NCBI RefSeq assembly: GCF_015277895.1
Contig: NZ_CP063815.1
Coordinates: 2,170,001 to 2,234,000, forward strand
Direction: 5' to 3'
Origin: Microbacterium abyssi
GTDB lineage: Bacteria; Actinomycetota; Actinomycetes; Actinomycetales; Microbacteriaceae
DNA: 64,000 bases
Each line of letters starts with the position of its first letter. The stretch's first letter is position 1. The position numbers and the translations under genes are program-made. Shown piece after piece: positions 47,129-55,901 of the stretch. Below the pieces are notes generated by a model that worked only from the letters and a program-made list of their open reading frames with translations, was not told the DNA's origin and ran no database searches.

Positions 47129-48421
47129 ATGCCCACGTCAACCATCCGCACCACTGATCCCTCCGTCGACCACCTGATCCAGGCGGCTCCGGCTGACTCC
47201 TGCAGCACCGACCTCGCCGCGGGGCCCTGGACGTTCGACACCGTCCCGGGCTACGGCCCCGGCTCGTCGATGGGCGATGTCATCCCGACCGGCGCACCGC
47301 GCCAGGGCGAGTTCCCCGCCGCATATCGCGAGGCGAGCGAGGAGGAGCTCGACCGCCGCATCCGCGCAGCGAAGGCCATCCTCGGGGATCGCGTCGTCAT
47401 TCTCGGGCACTTCTATCAGCGCGAGGAGGTCGTGCAGCACGCCGACTACGTGGGCGACTCCTTCCAGCTCGCGAACGCCGCTCTCGAGCATCCGGACGCC
47501 GAGGCGATCGTGTTCTGCGGCGTGCATTTCATGGCCGAGACCGCCGACCTGCTCTCCACGCCCGACCAGGCCGTGATCCTGCCGAACCTCGCGGCCGGCT
47601 GCTCGATGGCCGACATGGCCGACATCGACCAGGTCGAGGACTGCTGGGAGCAGCTCGAAGATGCGCTCGGGCCGCTGGATGCCGTGGACGAGACCGGTCG
47701 CGTACCCGTCATCCCCGTCACGTACATGAACTCCTCCGCCGTGATCAAGGGATTCGTGGGACGCCACGGCGGAATCGTCTGCACATCGTCGAACGCCGAG
47801 ACTGTGCTGGCGTGGGCGTTCGAGCGCGGGCAGCGCGTGCTGTTCTTCCCCGATCAGCACCTCGGCCGCAACACCGCCAAGGCGATGGGCGTGCCGCTCG
47901 AGAGGATGCCGATGTGGAACCCGCGCCGGCCGCTCGGCGGGTCGTCGGCCAGCGAACTCGTCGACTCGCGCGTCATCCTCTGGCACGGGTTCTGCTCGGT
48001 GCATCGCCGCTTCACGGTCGCGCAGATCGACCAGGCACGCGCCGAGCACCCCGATGTGCGCGTCATCGTGCACCCGGAGTGCCCGATGGAGGTCGTGGAT
48101 GCCGCCGATGAGGCGGGATCGACCGACTACATCCGTCGCGCGATCGCGGGTGCGGCCGAGCCCACGACGTTCGCGATCGGCACGGAGATCAATCTCGTGC
48201 GGCGCCTGGCCGCCCAGTTCCCCCAGCACGAGATCTTCTGCCTCGACCCGGTCGTCTGCCCCTGCTCGACGATGTACCGCATCCACCCCGGATACCTCGC
48301 GTGGGTGCTCGAGGAACTGGTCGCCGGGCGCGTCGTCAATCAGATCTCGGTGACCGCCGACGTCTCGGAGCCTGCACGCGTGGCGCTGGAGCGGATGCTG
48401 GCCGCGAAGCCCCGCGCATGA
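47129..48421 (+). CDS. nadA: Quinolinate synthase
   Basis: 430 residues, making quinolinate from iminoaspartate and dihydroxyacetone phosphate with a 4Fe-4S cluster. Cluster cysteines are in FCGVHFMAE-type, VHPECPMEV and DPVVCPCSTM segments; HFYQREEVV and MNSSA motifs bind substrate. The ATG at 47129 has AGAAGG nine bases upstream; the ATG at 47108 lies inside the operator inverted repeat. First gene of the nad operon. Confidence 0.95.
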   Translation: MPTSTIRTTDPSVDHLIQAAPADSCSTDLAAGPWTFDTVPGYGPGSSMGDVIPTGAPRQGEFPAAYREASEEELDRRIRAAKAILGDRVVILGHFYQREEVVQHADYVGDSFQLANAALEHPDAEAIVFCGVHFMAETADLLSTPDQAVILPNLAAGCSMADMADIDQVEDCWEQLEDALGPLDAVDETGRVPVIPVTYMNSSAVIKGFVGRHGGIVCTSSNAETVLAWAFERGQRVLFFPDQHLGRNTAKAMGVPLERMPMWNPRRPLGGSSASELVDSRVILWHGFCSVHRRFTVAQIDQARAEHPDVRVIVHPECPMEVVDAADEAGSTDYIRRAIAGAAEPTTFAIGTEINLVRRLAAQFPQHEIFCLDPVVCPCSTMYRIHPGYLAWVLEELVAGRVVNQISVTADVSEPARVALERMLAAKPRA

Positions 48422-49899
48422 ACATCATTGTCGTCGGCTCCGGCATCGCCGGCCTCACCGCGGCTCTGCACGCCTCCGAGACCGGTCACGCAGTGACGCT
48501 CGTGACCAAGGAGGCCCTCGGTGGCGGATGCACCGCTCTCGCGCAGGGCGGCGTCGCCGGCGTCTACGGCCCGGGCGACTCCCCCGGTTCGCACGCCGAC
48601 GACACGCTGATCGCCGGCGCGGGAGTCTCGGATGCTGCAGCCGTGGACGTCCTCGTGCAGGACGGCTCAGCTCGGATCGCGGAGCTGATCGCCCGCGGCG
48701 TCGCGTTCGACCGGGATGCCGACGGCGTCCTGCTGCTCGGCCGAGAGGCGGCGCACACGCATGCGCGCGTCGTGCACGCCGGCGGCGACGCCACGGGAGC
48801 GGCGATCTCGCACGCGCTGGTGCAGCACGCGCGATCCGCCGAGATCGAGATCATCGAGAGCGCTCTGCTGGTCGACCTCCTCACGGACGACGGCGCCGTG
48901 CACGGCGTCCGGATGCTGCGCGACGATGCGCTCGTCGACATCCACACGGACGCCGTGATCCTCGCCACCGGCGGGGCGGGGCGGCTGTACGCGCACACGA
49001 CGAACCCCGCCGAGGCGACCGGCGACGGGATCGCTGCCGCGATCCGGGCGGGGGCTGCGGTCGCGGACCTCGAGTTCGTGCAGTTCCACCCGACGGTTCT
49101 CGGCGCCGGGACCCCCTTTCTCATCTCGGAAGCGGTGCGCGGCGAGGGGGCCGCGCTCGTCGACGACGAAGGGCGCCGGTTCGTGTTCGACGTCCATCCG
49201 GACGGTGAGCTCGCCCCTCGTGATGTCGTCGCTCGTGCCGTCGCGCGACAGGCCGCGTTGCAGGGGTCGGCGGTGCGGCTGGATGCCACGATGATCGGCG
49301 CTGCGCGCCTGGCCGAGCGATTCCCCACCATCGATCGTGTCACGCGTGAGCGCGGCTTCGACTGGGCGCGGGAGCCTGTCCCGGTGACGCCCGCTGCGCA
49401 CTATCTGATGGGCGGTGTCGTGACGGACCTCGACGGTCGCACGTCCGTCCCCGGGCTCTTCGCCGCCGGAGAGGTCGCCCGGACGGGAGTGCACGGCGCG
49501 AACCGGTTGGCGTCGAACTCGCTGCTCGAGGCCGCGGTGTTCGGGGCGCGGGCTGCTGCTGCGGTGACGAGCAGCGGGCTCAGGTCGCGAATTCTGCCGG
49601 TATCCGCGGTTCTGAGCGGCGGAATTCGCGACCTGAACGTCGTTGGTTTCTCACGAAGCCACCTCCAGCACCTGATGTGGGACGAGGTCGGACTCCTCCG
49701 GACGCGAGACGGCTTGACCGAGGCCCTCGATACGATCCGCTCCTGGCGCGCAGCCGCCCCGCACCCGACCACCAGCGCCGAGTACGAAGACGCCAATCTC
49801 CTGCTGGTCGCAGAGGCGACGGCATCCGCTGCCCTCGCCCGCCCGGAATCGATCGGCGCGCACCATCTCGACCACGAACCCGCCCTGATCGGAGCCTGA
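48418..49899 (+). CDS. nadB: L-aspartate oxidase
   Basis: 493 residues, FAD-dependent oxidation of aspartate to iminoaspartate, the NadA substrate. FAD site VVGSGIAGL, GGGCTALAQGGVAG, catalytic region EFVQFHPT and HYLMGGV, then GLFAAGEVA. Start overlaps nadA stop (ATGA). Residues 388-406 (LRSRILPVSAV...RDL) are encoded by a long perfect inverted repeat and have no place in the usual family pattern, so they look like an in-frame insertion between the catalytic core and the C-terminal helical domain. Confidence 0.95.
   Translation: MNIIVVGSGIAGLTAALHASETGHAVTLVTKEALGGGCTALAQGGVAGVYGPGDSPGSHADDTLIAGAGVSDAAAVDVLVQDGSARIAELIARGVAFDRDADGVLLLGREAAHTHARVVHAGGDATGAAISHALVQHARSAEIEIIESALLVDLLTDDGAVHGVRMLRDDALVDIHTDAVILATGGAGRLYAHTTNPAEATGDGIAAAIRAGAAVADLEFVQFHPTVLGAGTPFLISEAVRGEGAALVDDEGRRFVFDVHPDGELAPRDVVARAVARQAALQGSAVRLDATMIGAARLAERFPTIDRVTRERGFDWAREPVPVTPAAHYLMGGVVTDLDGRTSVPGLFAAGEVARTGVHGANRLASNSLLEAAVFGARAAAAVTSSGLRSRILPVSAVLSGGIRDLNVVGFSRSHLQHLMWDEVGLLRTRDGLTEALDTIRSWRAAAPHPTTSAEYEDANLLLVAEATASAALARPESIGAHHLDHEPALIGA
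49581..49635. repeat. Palindromic element inside nadB
   Basis: CAGGTCGCGAATTC and GAATTCGCGACCTG are perfect complements 27 bases apart; the match goes on through GCCG/CGGC after one mismatch. Confidence 0.85.
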
Positions 49900-50753
49900 T
49901 GCTGACCGCCGCCACCCTCACCCGCATCGTCGGCGCAGCCCTCGAAGAGGATGCCCCGTGGGGCGACCTCACCAGCACGACGCTGCTGCCCGCCGACGCC
50001 ACGGCTACCGCCGACCTGGTTGCCCGCGAGTCCGGCGTGCTCAGCGGCGGCGACGTGTTCGTCGCGGCGTTCACCCTCACCGACCCGACGATCACCGTAG
50101 ATGTGCACGTCGCCGAGGGCGACGAGTTCGCGGCCGGCGATGTGCTGGCCTCCGTGTCGGGATCGGCGCGCAGCATCCTGACCGCCGAGCGCGTGGCGCT
50201 GAACTTCACCCAGCGCATGAGCGGCATCGCGACGCTGACCGCACAGTACGTGCGTGCCGTCGACGGCACCGGCGCGCGGATCGCCGACACCCGCAAGACG
50301 ACTCCGGGGCTGCGCGCGTTCGAGCGCCACGCGGTCGTGTCCGGCGGCGGCAGCAATCACCGTTTCTCGCTGTCGGATGCCGTGATGGCCAAGGACAACC
50401 ACCTCGCCGTCCTCCAGCGCACGGGCGACGACCTCGCATCGGCACTGCGCGATGCGCTCCAGGCACTGCCGCACACCACGCACGTCGTGATCGAGGTCGA
50501 TCGGCTCGACCAGATCGAGGCGGTGCTCGCCGGCGGCGCACACACGGTGCTGCTGGACAACTTCTCCCTCGAGGATCTTCGCGCCGGTGTCGCGCTGATC
50601 GGCGACCGGGCCACGGTCGAGGCATCCGGCGGCGTGAATCTCGACACTGTCGGCGCTATCGCCGCCACCGGGGTCGACGTCGTCTCGGTCGGCGCTCTCA
50701 CTCACTCCGCGCGCGCCCTCGATCTCGGGTTGGACCTGCGGATCGACGGATGA
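49899..50753 (+). CDS. nadC: Nicotinate-nucleotide pyrophosphorylase (quinolinate phosphoribosyltransferase)
   Basis: 284 residues, turning quinolinate and PRPP into nicotinate mononucleotide. Motifs: WGDLTSTTLLP, ALNFTQRMSGIAT, ADTRKTTPGLR, NHRFSLSDAVMAKDNH and the C-terminal ASGGVNLDTV. Start overlaps nadB stop (TGATG). Part of the de novo NAD operon. Confidence 0.97.
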   Translation: MLTAATLTRIVGAALEEDAPWGDLTSTTLLPADATATADLVARESGVLSGGDVFVAAFTLTDPTITVDVHVAEGDEFAAGDVLASVSGSARSILTAERVALNFTQRMSGIATLTAQYVRAVDGTGARIADTRKTTPGLRAFERHAVVSGGGSNHRFSLSDAVMAKDNHLAVLQRTGDDLASALRDALQALPHTTHVVIEVDRLDQIEAVLAGGAHTVLLDNFSLEDLRAGVALIGDRATVEASGGVNLDTVGAIAATGVDVVSVGALTHSARALDLGLDLRIDG

Positions 50754-51880
50754 TCTACCTCGACCACGCGGCGACGTCTCCGGTGCGACCGGAGGCGCTC
50801 GAGGCGATGCGCCCGTATCTCACAGGGGTGTTCGGCAATCCGTCCAGCCGTCACACCGCGGGTGAAGCTGCGGCGAGCGCGCTGGAGGACGCACGAGCAC
50901 GGGTCGCACGGGTACTGGGAATGCGCCCGGGGGATGTCATCTTCACGGCCGGCGGTACCGAGGCGAACAACCTCGCGGTGAAGGGGATCGTGCTCGGCGT
51001 GCTCGACACCGACCGGCGGCATCTGATCACGTCGCCGATCGAGCACGAGTCGATCCTGGAGTCCGCGGCCTACTTGGAGCGATTCCACGGCGTGGAGGTG
51101 ACGCGGGTCGCGGTCGATGAGAACGGCCGGGTCGCGCCGGATGCCGTGGCTCACGCGCTGCGCGACGACACGGCGCTGGTATCGCTAGGGCACGCGAACA
51201 ACGAGATCGGCACGGTGCAGGATGCCGCGGCCATCGCCGCGGCCGTCGGGAGGGTGCCGCTGCATCTCGACGCCGTGCAATCGGCCGGGTGGCTGCCGCT
51301 GGCAGGTCTCGGCGCCGACGCGATCTCGGTCGCCGGGCACAAGCTCGGCGCTCCGAAGGGCACAGGGGCTCTTGCGGTGCGCGGGCGGGTTCCTCTGGAG
51401 CCTCTGCTGCACGGCGGAGGCCAGGAGCGCGGTCGCCGGTCCGGGACGGAGAACGTCGCGGGCGCGATGGCGCTGGCCACGGCGCTCGAACTGGCCGAGG
51501 CGGAGCGGGAGGTCATCGCCGCGCAGGTCGGGGCGCTGACCGGGCGGTTCATCACGGGCGTGCTCGAGGCCGTCCCCCAGGCGGTGGCGACCGGCGACCC
51601 GGTGCACCGCCTGCCAGGGACCGCGAGCTTCACATTCGCGGGGACGAGCGGGGAGGCTGTGCTGCTGGAGCTGGAGCGGCGGGGGGTGATCTCATCGAGC
51701 GGCTCGGCGTGCGCGGCGGGCAGCGACGAGCCGTCGCACGTGCTGCTGGCCTGCGGCATCGCGCCCGAGGTGTCGCAGACCTCGGTGCGCTTCACTTTCG
51801 GCCGTGAGCCTCTGCCGGAAGATGCACCGGAGCGGCTAGCCGCGCTGGTCGCGGATGCCGTCGGAGCTGTGTCGGGGTGA
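50750..51880 (+). CDS. Cysteine desulfurase (NifS/IscS-like), NAD-operon member
   Basis: 376 residues, class V PLP enzyme. Start YLDHAATSPVR, PLP-Lys in AGHKLGAPKG, catalytic Cys in SSGSACAAGSDEPS. It overlaps nadC by ATGA. In several bacteria a dedicated desulfurase in the nad operon builds the 4Fe-4S cluster of NadA, which is the likely task here. A short half-copy of the gcvP repeat follows it. Confidence 0.93.
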   Translation: MIYLDHAATSPVRPEALEAMRPYLTGVFGNPSSRHTAGEAAASALEDARARVARVLGMRPGDVIFTAGGTEANNLAVKGIVLGVLDTDRRHLITSPIEHESILESAAYLERFHGVEVTRVAVDENGRVAPDAVAHALRDDTALVSLGHANNEIGTVQDAAAIAAAVGRVPLHLDAVQSAGWLPLAGLGADAISVAGHKLGAPKGTGALAVRGRVPLEPLLHGGGQERGRRSGTENVAGAMALATALELAEAEREVIAAQVGALTGRFITGVLEAVPQAVATGDPVHRLPGTASFTFAGTSGEAVLLELERRGVISSSGSACAAGSDEPSHVLLACGIAPEVSQTSVRFTFGREPLPEDAPERLAALVADAVGAVSG

Positions 51881-51887
51881 GCCGCCG

Positions 51888-51909
51888 GGGTCGTTGAGCG
51901 AGCCGAAGC
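51888..51909 (+). repeat. Half-copy of the dispersed repeat element
   Basis: GGGTCGTTGAGCGAGCCGAA matches the start of the gcvP and nrtR-nadA copies in the opposite orientation. It lies in the desulfurase-glycosyltransferase gap. Confidence 0.6.
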
Positions 51910-51935
51910 TTCAGCGGCCCCCATAGACTCAGACC

Positions 51936-52877
51936 GTGCCAGACCCGATCGTCACGCTCATCGTTCCCGGTCGCGACATCGAGTCGTTCGCTCCGGCGGC
52001 GATCGCATCGCTGCAGGCGCAGACGGAACCGCGCTGGCGGGCGATCCTCATCGACGACGGGTCGGTGGACGCCACCGGTGACGTGTTCGGGGAGGCCGCG
52101 GCCTCCGACCCGCGATTCGAGGTCGTCCGTCACGAAGCATCCCGAGGTCTCGGCGCCGCGCGCAACATCGGCATCGACCGTGTCGACACGCAGTTCCTCG
52201 GCTTCCTCGACGGCGACGATGAGCTCACCCCGACCGCCCTCGAGCGCCTCACCGCGACTCTGGCGGAGACGGGCAGCGACTTCATCGCCGGAGCCTACGT
52301 CCGCACCCGCCCCCACGGTGAGGGCTACGTGCCCGGTCGCGTGCAACCCTGGACGGCCGCTGCGACCGACCCCGGGCGCCGCCGCACGAACATCTTCGAT
52401 CACCCCGCGGCATCCGCCAACATCGTCGCTTGGTCGAAGGTCAGTCGCTCCGACTTCTGGAACGACCTGCGATTCCCCGAGGGCGTCGCCTACGAGGACC
52501 AGATCGTCGCCCAGCAGATGTACGCGCGCGCCCTCTCATTCGACGTGATCCCCGACGTCGTCGTGCACTGGCGCGTGCGTGCGGACGGCACCTCGATCAC
52601 CCAGAGCAAGGATCAGCTGCCCGTGCTGCGCGACTATCTCGTAGCGCTCCGCGGCGGCATCCGCGTACTGCAGGATGCCGGAGCGCATTCCGCGGTGACC
52701 GCGCGGCTGGATCTCATCCTCGCCATGGACATGGCGCCGCTCCAGGAGATCGCCGCCTCGCACCCCGATCCCGCGTACGCCGCGGCGGTCACGGCGTTCC
52801 GCGACGAGCTGCGCGCCCTCCCCGAGTTCGCCGCCGTCCATCCCGACCCCGACTTGGCCACAGCGCTGTCGTGGTGA
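51936..52877 (+). CDS. Family 2 glycosyltransferase
   Basis: 313 residues, GT-A fold at about 5-220. Visible: VTLIVPGRD, DDGSVDATGDVF (nucleotide-binding Asp), GLGAARNIG and the DxD-like FLDGDDELTP. The C-terminal 90 residues are helical. It probably moves a sugar to a cell-surface acceptor; the target is unknown. GTG start six bases after -10 TAGACT (leaderless). Confidence 0.88.
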   Translation: MPDPIVTLIVPGRDIESFAPAAIASLQAQTEPRWRAILIDDGSVDATGDVFGEAAASDPRFEVVRHEASRGLGAARNIGIDRVDTQFLGFLDGDDELTPTALERLTATLAETGSDFIAGAYVRTRPHGEGYVPGRVQPWTAAATDPGRRRTNIFDHPAASANIVAWSKVSRSDFWNDLRFPEGVAYEDQIVAQQMYARALSFDVIPDVVVHWRVRADGTSITQSKDQLPVLRDYLVALRGGIRVLQDAGAHSAVTARLDLILAMDMAPLQEIAASHPDPAYAAAVTAFRDELRALPEFAAVHPDPDLATALSW

Positions 52878-52899
52878 CACACGGCCTACCGGAGCAATG

Positions 52900-53673
52900 A
52901 TGAACGCCTACCTGGATTCCCTTTTCTCACTCGACGGCCGCACCGCGGTCGTCACCGGCGGCAGTTCGGGCATCGGCCGCGGCATCGCGACCGCCCTCTC
53001 TCGCGCCGGCGCATCCGTCGTCATCGTCGCTCGCGGCCGGGAGCGCATCGACGAGACCGTCGCGACGCTGACAGGCGAGGGATGCCGCATCGCCGGCATC
53101 TCGGGCGATCTGAGCACTCGCACCGGCATCCGCGAGGCCGCGGAAGCCGCGACCTCGCCGTTCGGCGAACCCGACATCCTGGTGAACTCCGCCGGCATCA
53201 ACATCCGCCCGCCCTACGCCGAGATCACCGAGGACGACTGGGATGCCACGATGACCGTGAACGCCCTCGCGCCATTCCTGCTCGGGCAGCGGTACGGCGT
53301 CGGCATGGCCGAGCGCGGCTACGGCCGCCTCATCCACATCAGCTCGCAGCAGGCGCACCGCGCGTTCGTCGGCAGCGGCATCTACGGTGCGTCGAAGGGC
53401 GCTGTCGAATCGCTCATGCGGTCAGAGGCCGAGGCGTGGGGTCACCACGGCGTCACCAGCAATACGCTCGTCCCCGGTTTCGTGCTCACTCCCCTGAACG
53501 CCCGGTTGCAGGATGATCCGGTCAAGGTGGCGGAGCTCGCCGAGCGCACCATGATCGGCCGGAACGGACTGCCGAGCGACTTCGCCGCGGCAGCCGTCTT
53601 CCTCGCCGGCGCAGGCTCGGCCTACATCACCGGCCACTCGCTGTTCGTGGACGGCGGCATGTCCGCGCACTGA
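52900..53673 (+). CDS. Short-chain dehydrogenase/reductase
   Basis: 257 residues, classical SDR. TGGSSGIGRGIA is the NAD(P) site, NSAGIN and the Ser-Tyr-xxx-Lys set ISSQQAH...YGASKGAVE give the catalytic residues, ending with GHSLFVDGG. Related to gluconate 5-dehydrogenase/3-oxoacyl reductases; substrate unknown. Two ATG codons in a row at 52897 and 52900: the second is five bases from GGAG. Close behind the glycosyltransferase, probably co-transcribed. Confidence 0.9.
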   Translation: MNAYLDSLFSLDGRTAVVTGGSSGIGRGIATALSRAGASVVIVARGRERIDETVATLTGEGCRIAGISGDLSTRTGIREAAEAATSPFGEPDILVNSAGINIRPPYAEITEDDWDATMTVNALAPFLLGQRYGVGMAERGYGRLIHISSQQAHRAFVGSGIYGASKGAVESLMRSEAEAWGHHGVTSNTLVPGFVLTPLNARLQDDPVKVAELAERTMIGRNGLPSDFAAAAVFLAGAGSAYITGHSLFVDGGMSAH

Positions 53674-53684
53674 CGCGGTCCGGA

Positions 53685-55751
53685 TCATCCGTCGGCCGGA
53701 TACACCCGCTGGTCGGCCGGCGGTCCGTCGAGCAGCGGAACCGACGCGGTGAGCGTGTCCACGGCATCCTCCGCGACTGAACCCTCCGGGGCACGATCGG
53801 CCCGCCGATCCGTGAACGCGGGCACCAGTGCGCCGCCGGTCGTCTGCTCGATCTTCGTCTCGGTGTCGAGGATCTGCGACGCCGCCACCTGCTGCGCGGC
53901 GAGCTCGGCGTAGAGCCCGCCCTGCGCCAGCAGTTCGCTGTGCGTCCCCGATTCGACGATGCGTCCGGCCTCGAGCACGTGGATCACGTCGGCGCCCATC
54001 ACGGTCGACAGTCGATGCGCAATCGACAGCACGGTGCGCCCCTTGGCGGCTTCGTCGAGGGCCTCCTGCACGACGCGCTCCGACACGGTGTCGAGGGCGC
54101 TGGTCGCCTCGTCGAGCAGGAGCACCGGCGGGTCCTTCAGCAGCACGCGCGCGATCGCGATGCGCTGCTTCTCTCCGCCGGACAGGCGGTAGCCCCGCTC
54201 TCCGACGACGGTGTCGTAGCCGCGCTCGAAACCGGCGATGATGTGGTGGATGTTCGCCGCCCGGCATGCCGCGATCAGCTCGTCCTCCGACGCTCCGGGC
54301 TTGGCGTAGAGCAGGTTCTCGCGGATCGTCGCGTGGAACAGATACGTCTCCTGCGAGACGATCCCGACGTCGTCGATGATCGACTCTTGCGTGAGCGTGC
54401 GGACGTCCGCCCCGGCGAACAGCACGCTCCCGGCGTGCGCCTCGTACAGTCGCGGCGCCAGGTACAGCACGGTGGTCTTGCCGGCACCGGACGGGCCGAC
54501 GAACGCGACGTGCTGGCCGGGGTCGGCCGTGAACGAGACCCCCTGCAGTGTCGGGCGGGTGTCGGGCGCGGCATCCGGGTATCGGAAGACGACGTCCTGG
54601 AACTCGACGCGCCCGCGCGGGCCGGGCGCCTGCGACACCGGGATGGCGTCGGGTGCGTCCTCGATCTCCGGCACCAGATCGAGGTACTCGAAGATGCGCG
54701 CGAACAGCGCGGACGACGTCTGCAGATCGAGCGAGACGCGCATCAGCCCCATCAGCGGCTGCAGCAGGCGCGCCTGCACGGTGGTGAACGCGACGACGGT
54801 TCCGGCCGTGATCGCGCCCTCGCCGCCCGCGATGAGATACCCGGCGACGAGGTAGATCACCGCGGGGACGGATGCCATCAGCACCTGCACGACGGCGAAG
54901 AACCCCTGACCGCTCATGGCCCGGCGCACCTGCAGCGTGACCTGGTTGCGGTTCTCTGCCTGGTAGCGCTCGGACTCGGTGCGCTGGCGGTTGAACGCCT
55001 TCGACAGCAGCATGCCCGACACGCTCAGCGTCTCCTGCGTGATGGCGGTCAGCTCCGACAGCGACTCCTGTGTCTCCCCCGCGATCCGTGCGCGCACCTG
55101 GCCGACCTTGCGCTGCACGATGATGAGGAACGGCATCAGCACGACGGCGATGAGCGTGAGCCGCCAGTCGATGAGGATCATCGCGACGAGCGAGGCGATC
55201 ACCGTGACGACATTGCCGAGGATGCTGGTGACCGTGTTCGTGAGCACGCCGGACACCCCGCCGACGTCGTTCTGCAGGCGGGATTGGATGACGCCGGTCT
55301 TGGTTCGCGTGAAGAAGCCGAGCTCCATGGCCTGCAGATGCTCGAACAGGCGCACGCGCAGGTCGCCGGTGACGCTGTTGCCGACCGTGGAGGTCAGCCA
55401 GGTCTGCGCGACGCCGAGCACCGCGGAGAGCAGGAAGAGCCCGATCATGGCGAGCACCAGGCGAATGAGAAGCCCGATCTCCGGGCCGCCGCCGTCGACG
55501 GGGAACAGCGCGTCGTCGAAGATGCGCTGCACGATCAACGGCGGGATGACGGCGATCGCAGCGCCGACGATGACGAGGACGCCGGTGACGATGATGCGGC
55601 CGAGGTAGGGGCGGAACAGCGCCACGACGCGCCTTCCGAGTCCTTCGATCCTTGGCGCCTGGGCGTTCAGCTTCTTCTGCGCCGCCTCGTCGACGCCGCG
55701 GAATCCGCCGCCGCCTCCGCCGCGTCCGCCGCCCATTCCGCCCATGCTCAT
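53685..55751 (-). CDS. ABC exporter, fused membrane and ATPase domains
   Basis: 688 residues. A Gly-rich N-terminus (MGGGRGGGGGGFRG), six membrane helices at about 40-340, then an ABC domain: Walker A GPSGAGKT, signature LSGGEKQRIA, Walker B LLLDEATSALD and a His switch. The approximately 60-residue C-terminal extension is acidic and unrelated. A homodimer or partner-dependent heterodimer is possible; no second half gene lies nearby. Lipid, peptide or drug export is typical of the family. Confidence 0.92.
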   Translation of the reverse strand: MSMGGMGGGRGGGGGGFRGVDEAAQKKLNAQAPRIEGLGRRVVALFRPYLGRIIVTGVLVIVGAAIAVIPPLIVQRIFDDALFPVDGGGPEIGLLIRLVLAMIGLFLLSAVLGVAQTWLTSTVGNSVTGDLRVRLFEHLQAMELGFFTRTKTGVIQSRLQNDVGGVSGVLTNTVTSILGNVVTVIASLVAMILIDWRLTLIAVVLMPFLIIVQRKVGQVRARIAGETQESLSELTAITQETLSVSGMLLSKAFNRQRTESERYQAENRNQVTLQVRRAMSGQGFFAVVQVLMASVPAVIYLVAGYLIAGGEGAITAGTVVAFTTVQARLLQPLMGLMRVSLDLQTSSALFARIFEYLDLVPEIEDAPDAIPVSQAPGPRGRVEFQDVVFRYPDAAPDTRPTLQGVSFTADPGQHVAFVGPSGAGKTTVLYLAPRLYEAHAGSVLFAGADVRTLTQESIIDDVGIVSQETYLFHATIRENLLYAKPGASEDELIAACRAANIHHIIAGFERGYDTVVGERGYRLSGGEKQRIAIARVLLKDPPVLLLDEATSALDTVSERVVQEALDEAAKGRTVLSIAHRLSTVMGADVIHVLEAGRIVESGTHSELLAQGGLYAELAAQQVAASQILDTETKIEQTTGGALVPAFTDRRADRAPEGSVAEDAVDTLTASVPLLDGPPADQRVYPADG

Positions 55752-55901
55752 GCGCTCAGCCTAATCCGCGAGAAAATCTCATCCCGGCGGGAATGCGCCG
55801 CGTTCGGACGGGGTTATCCTGGAACGTCGCGCACGAGCGGATGCCGGGTCTGTCGGTTCCGTCTCAGGCCTTCCGCCACACCCACGCACTGAGGAGACGC
55901 T

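Noticed and set aside
53940..55892. 650-residue plus-strand open frame
   Set aside because: Antisense to the ABC exporter.
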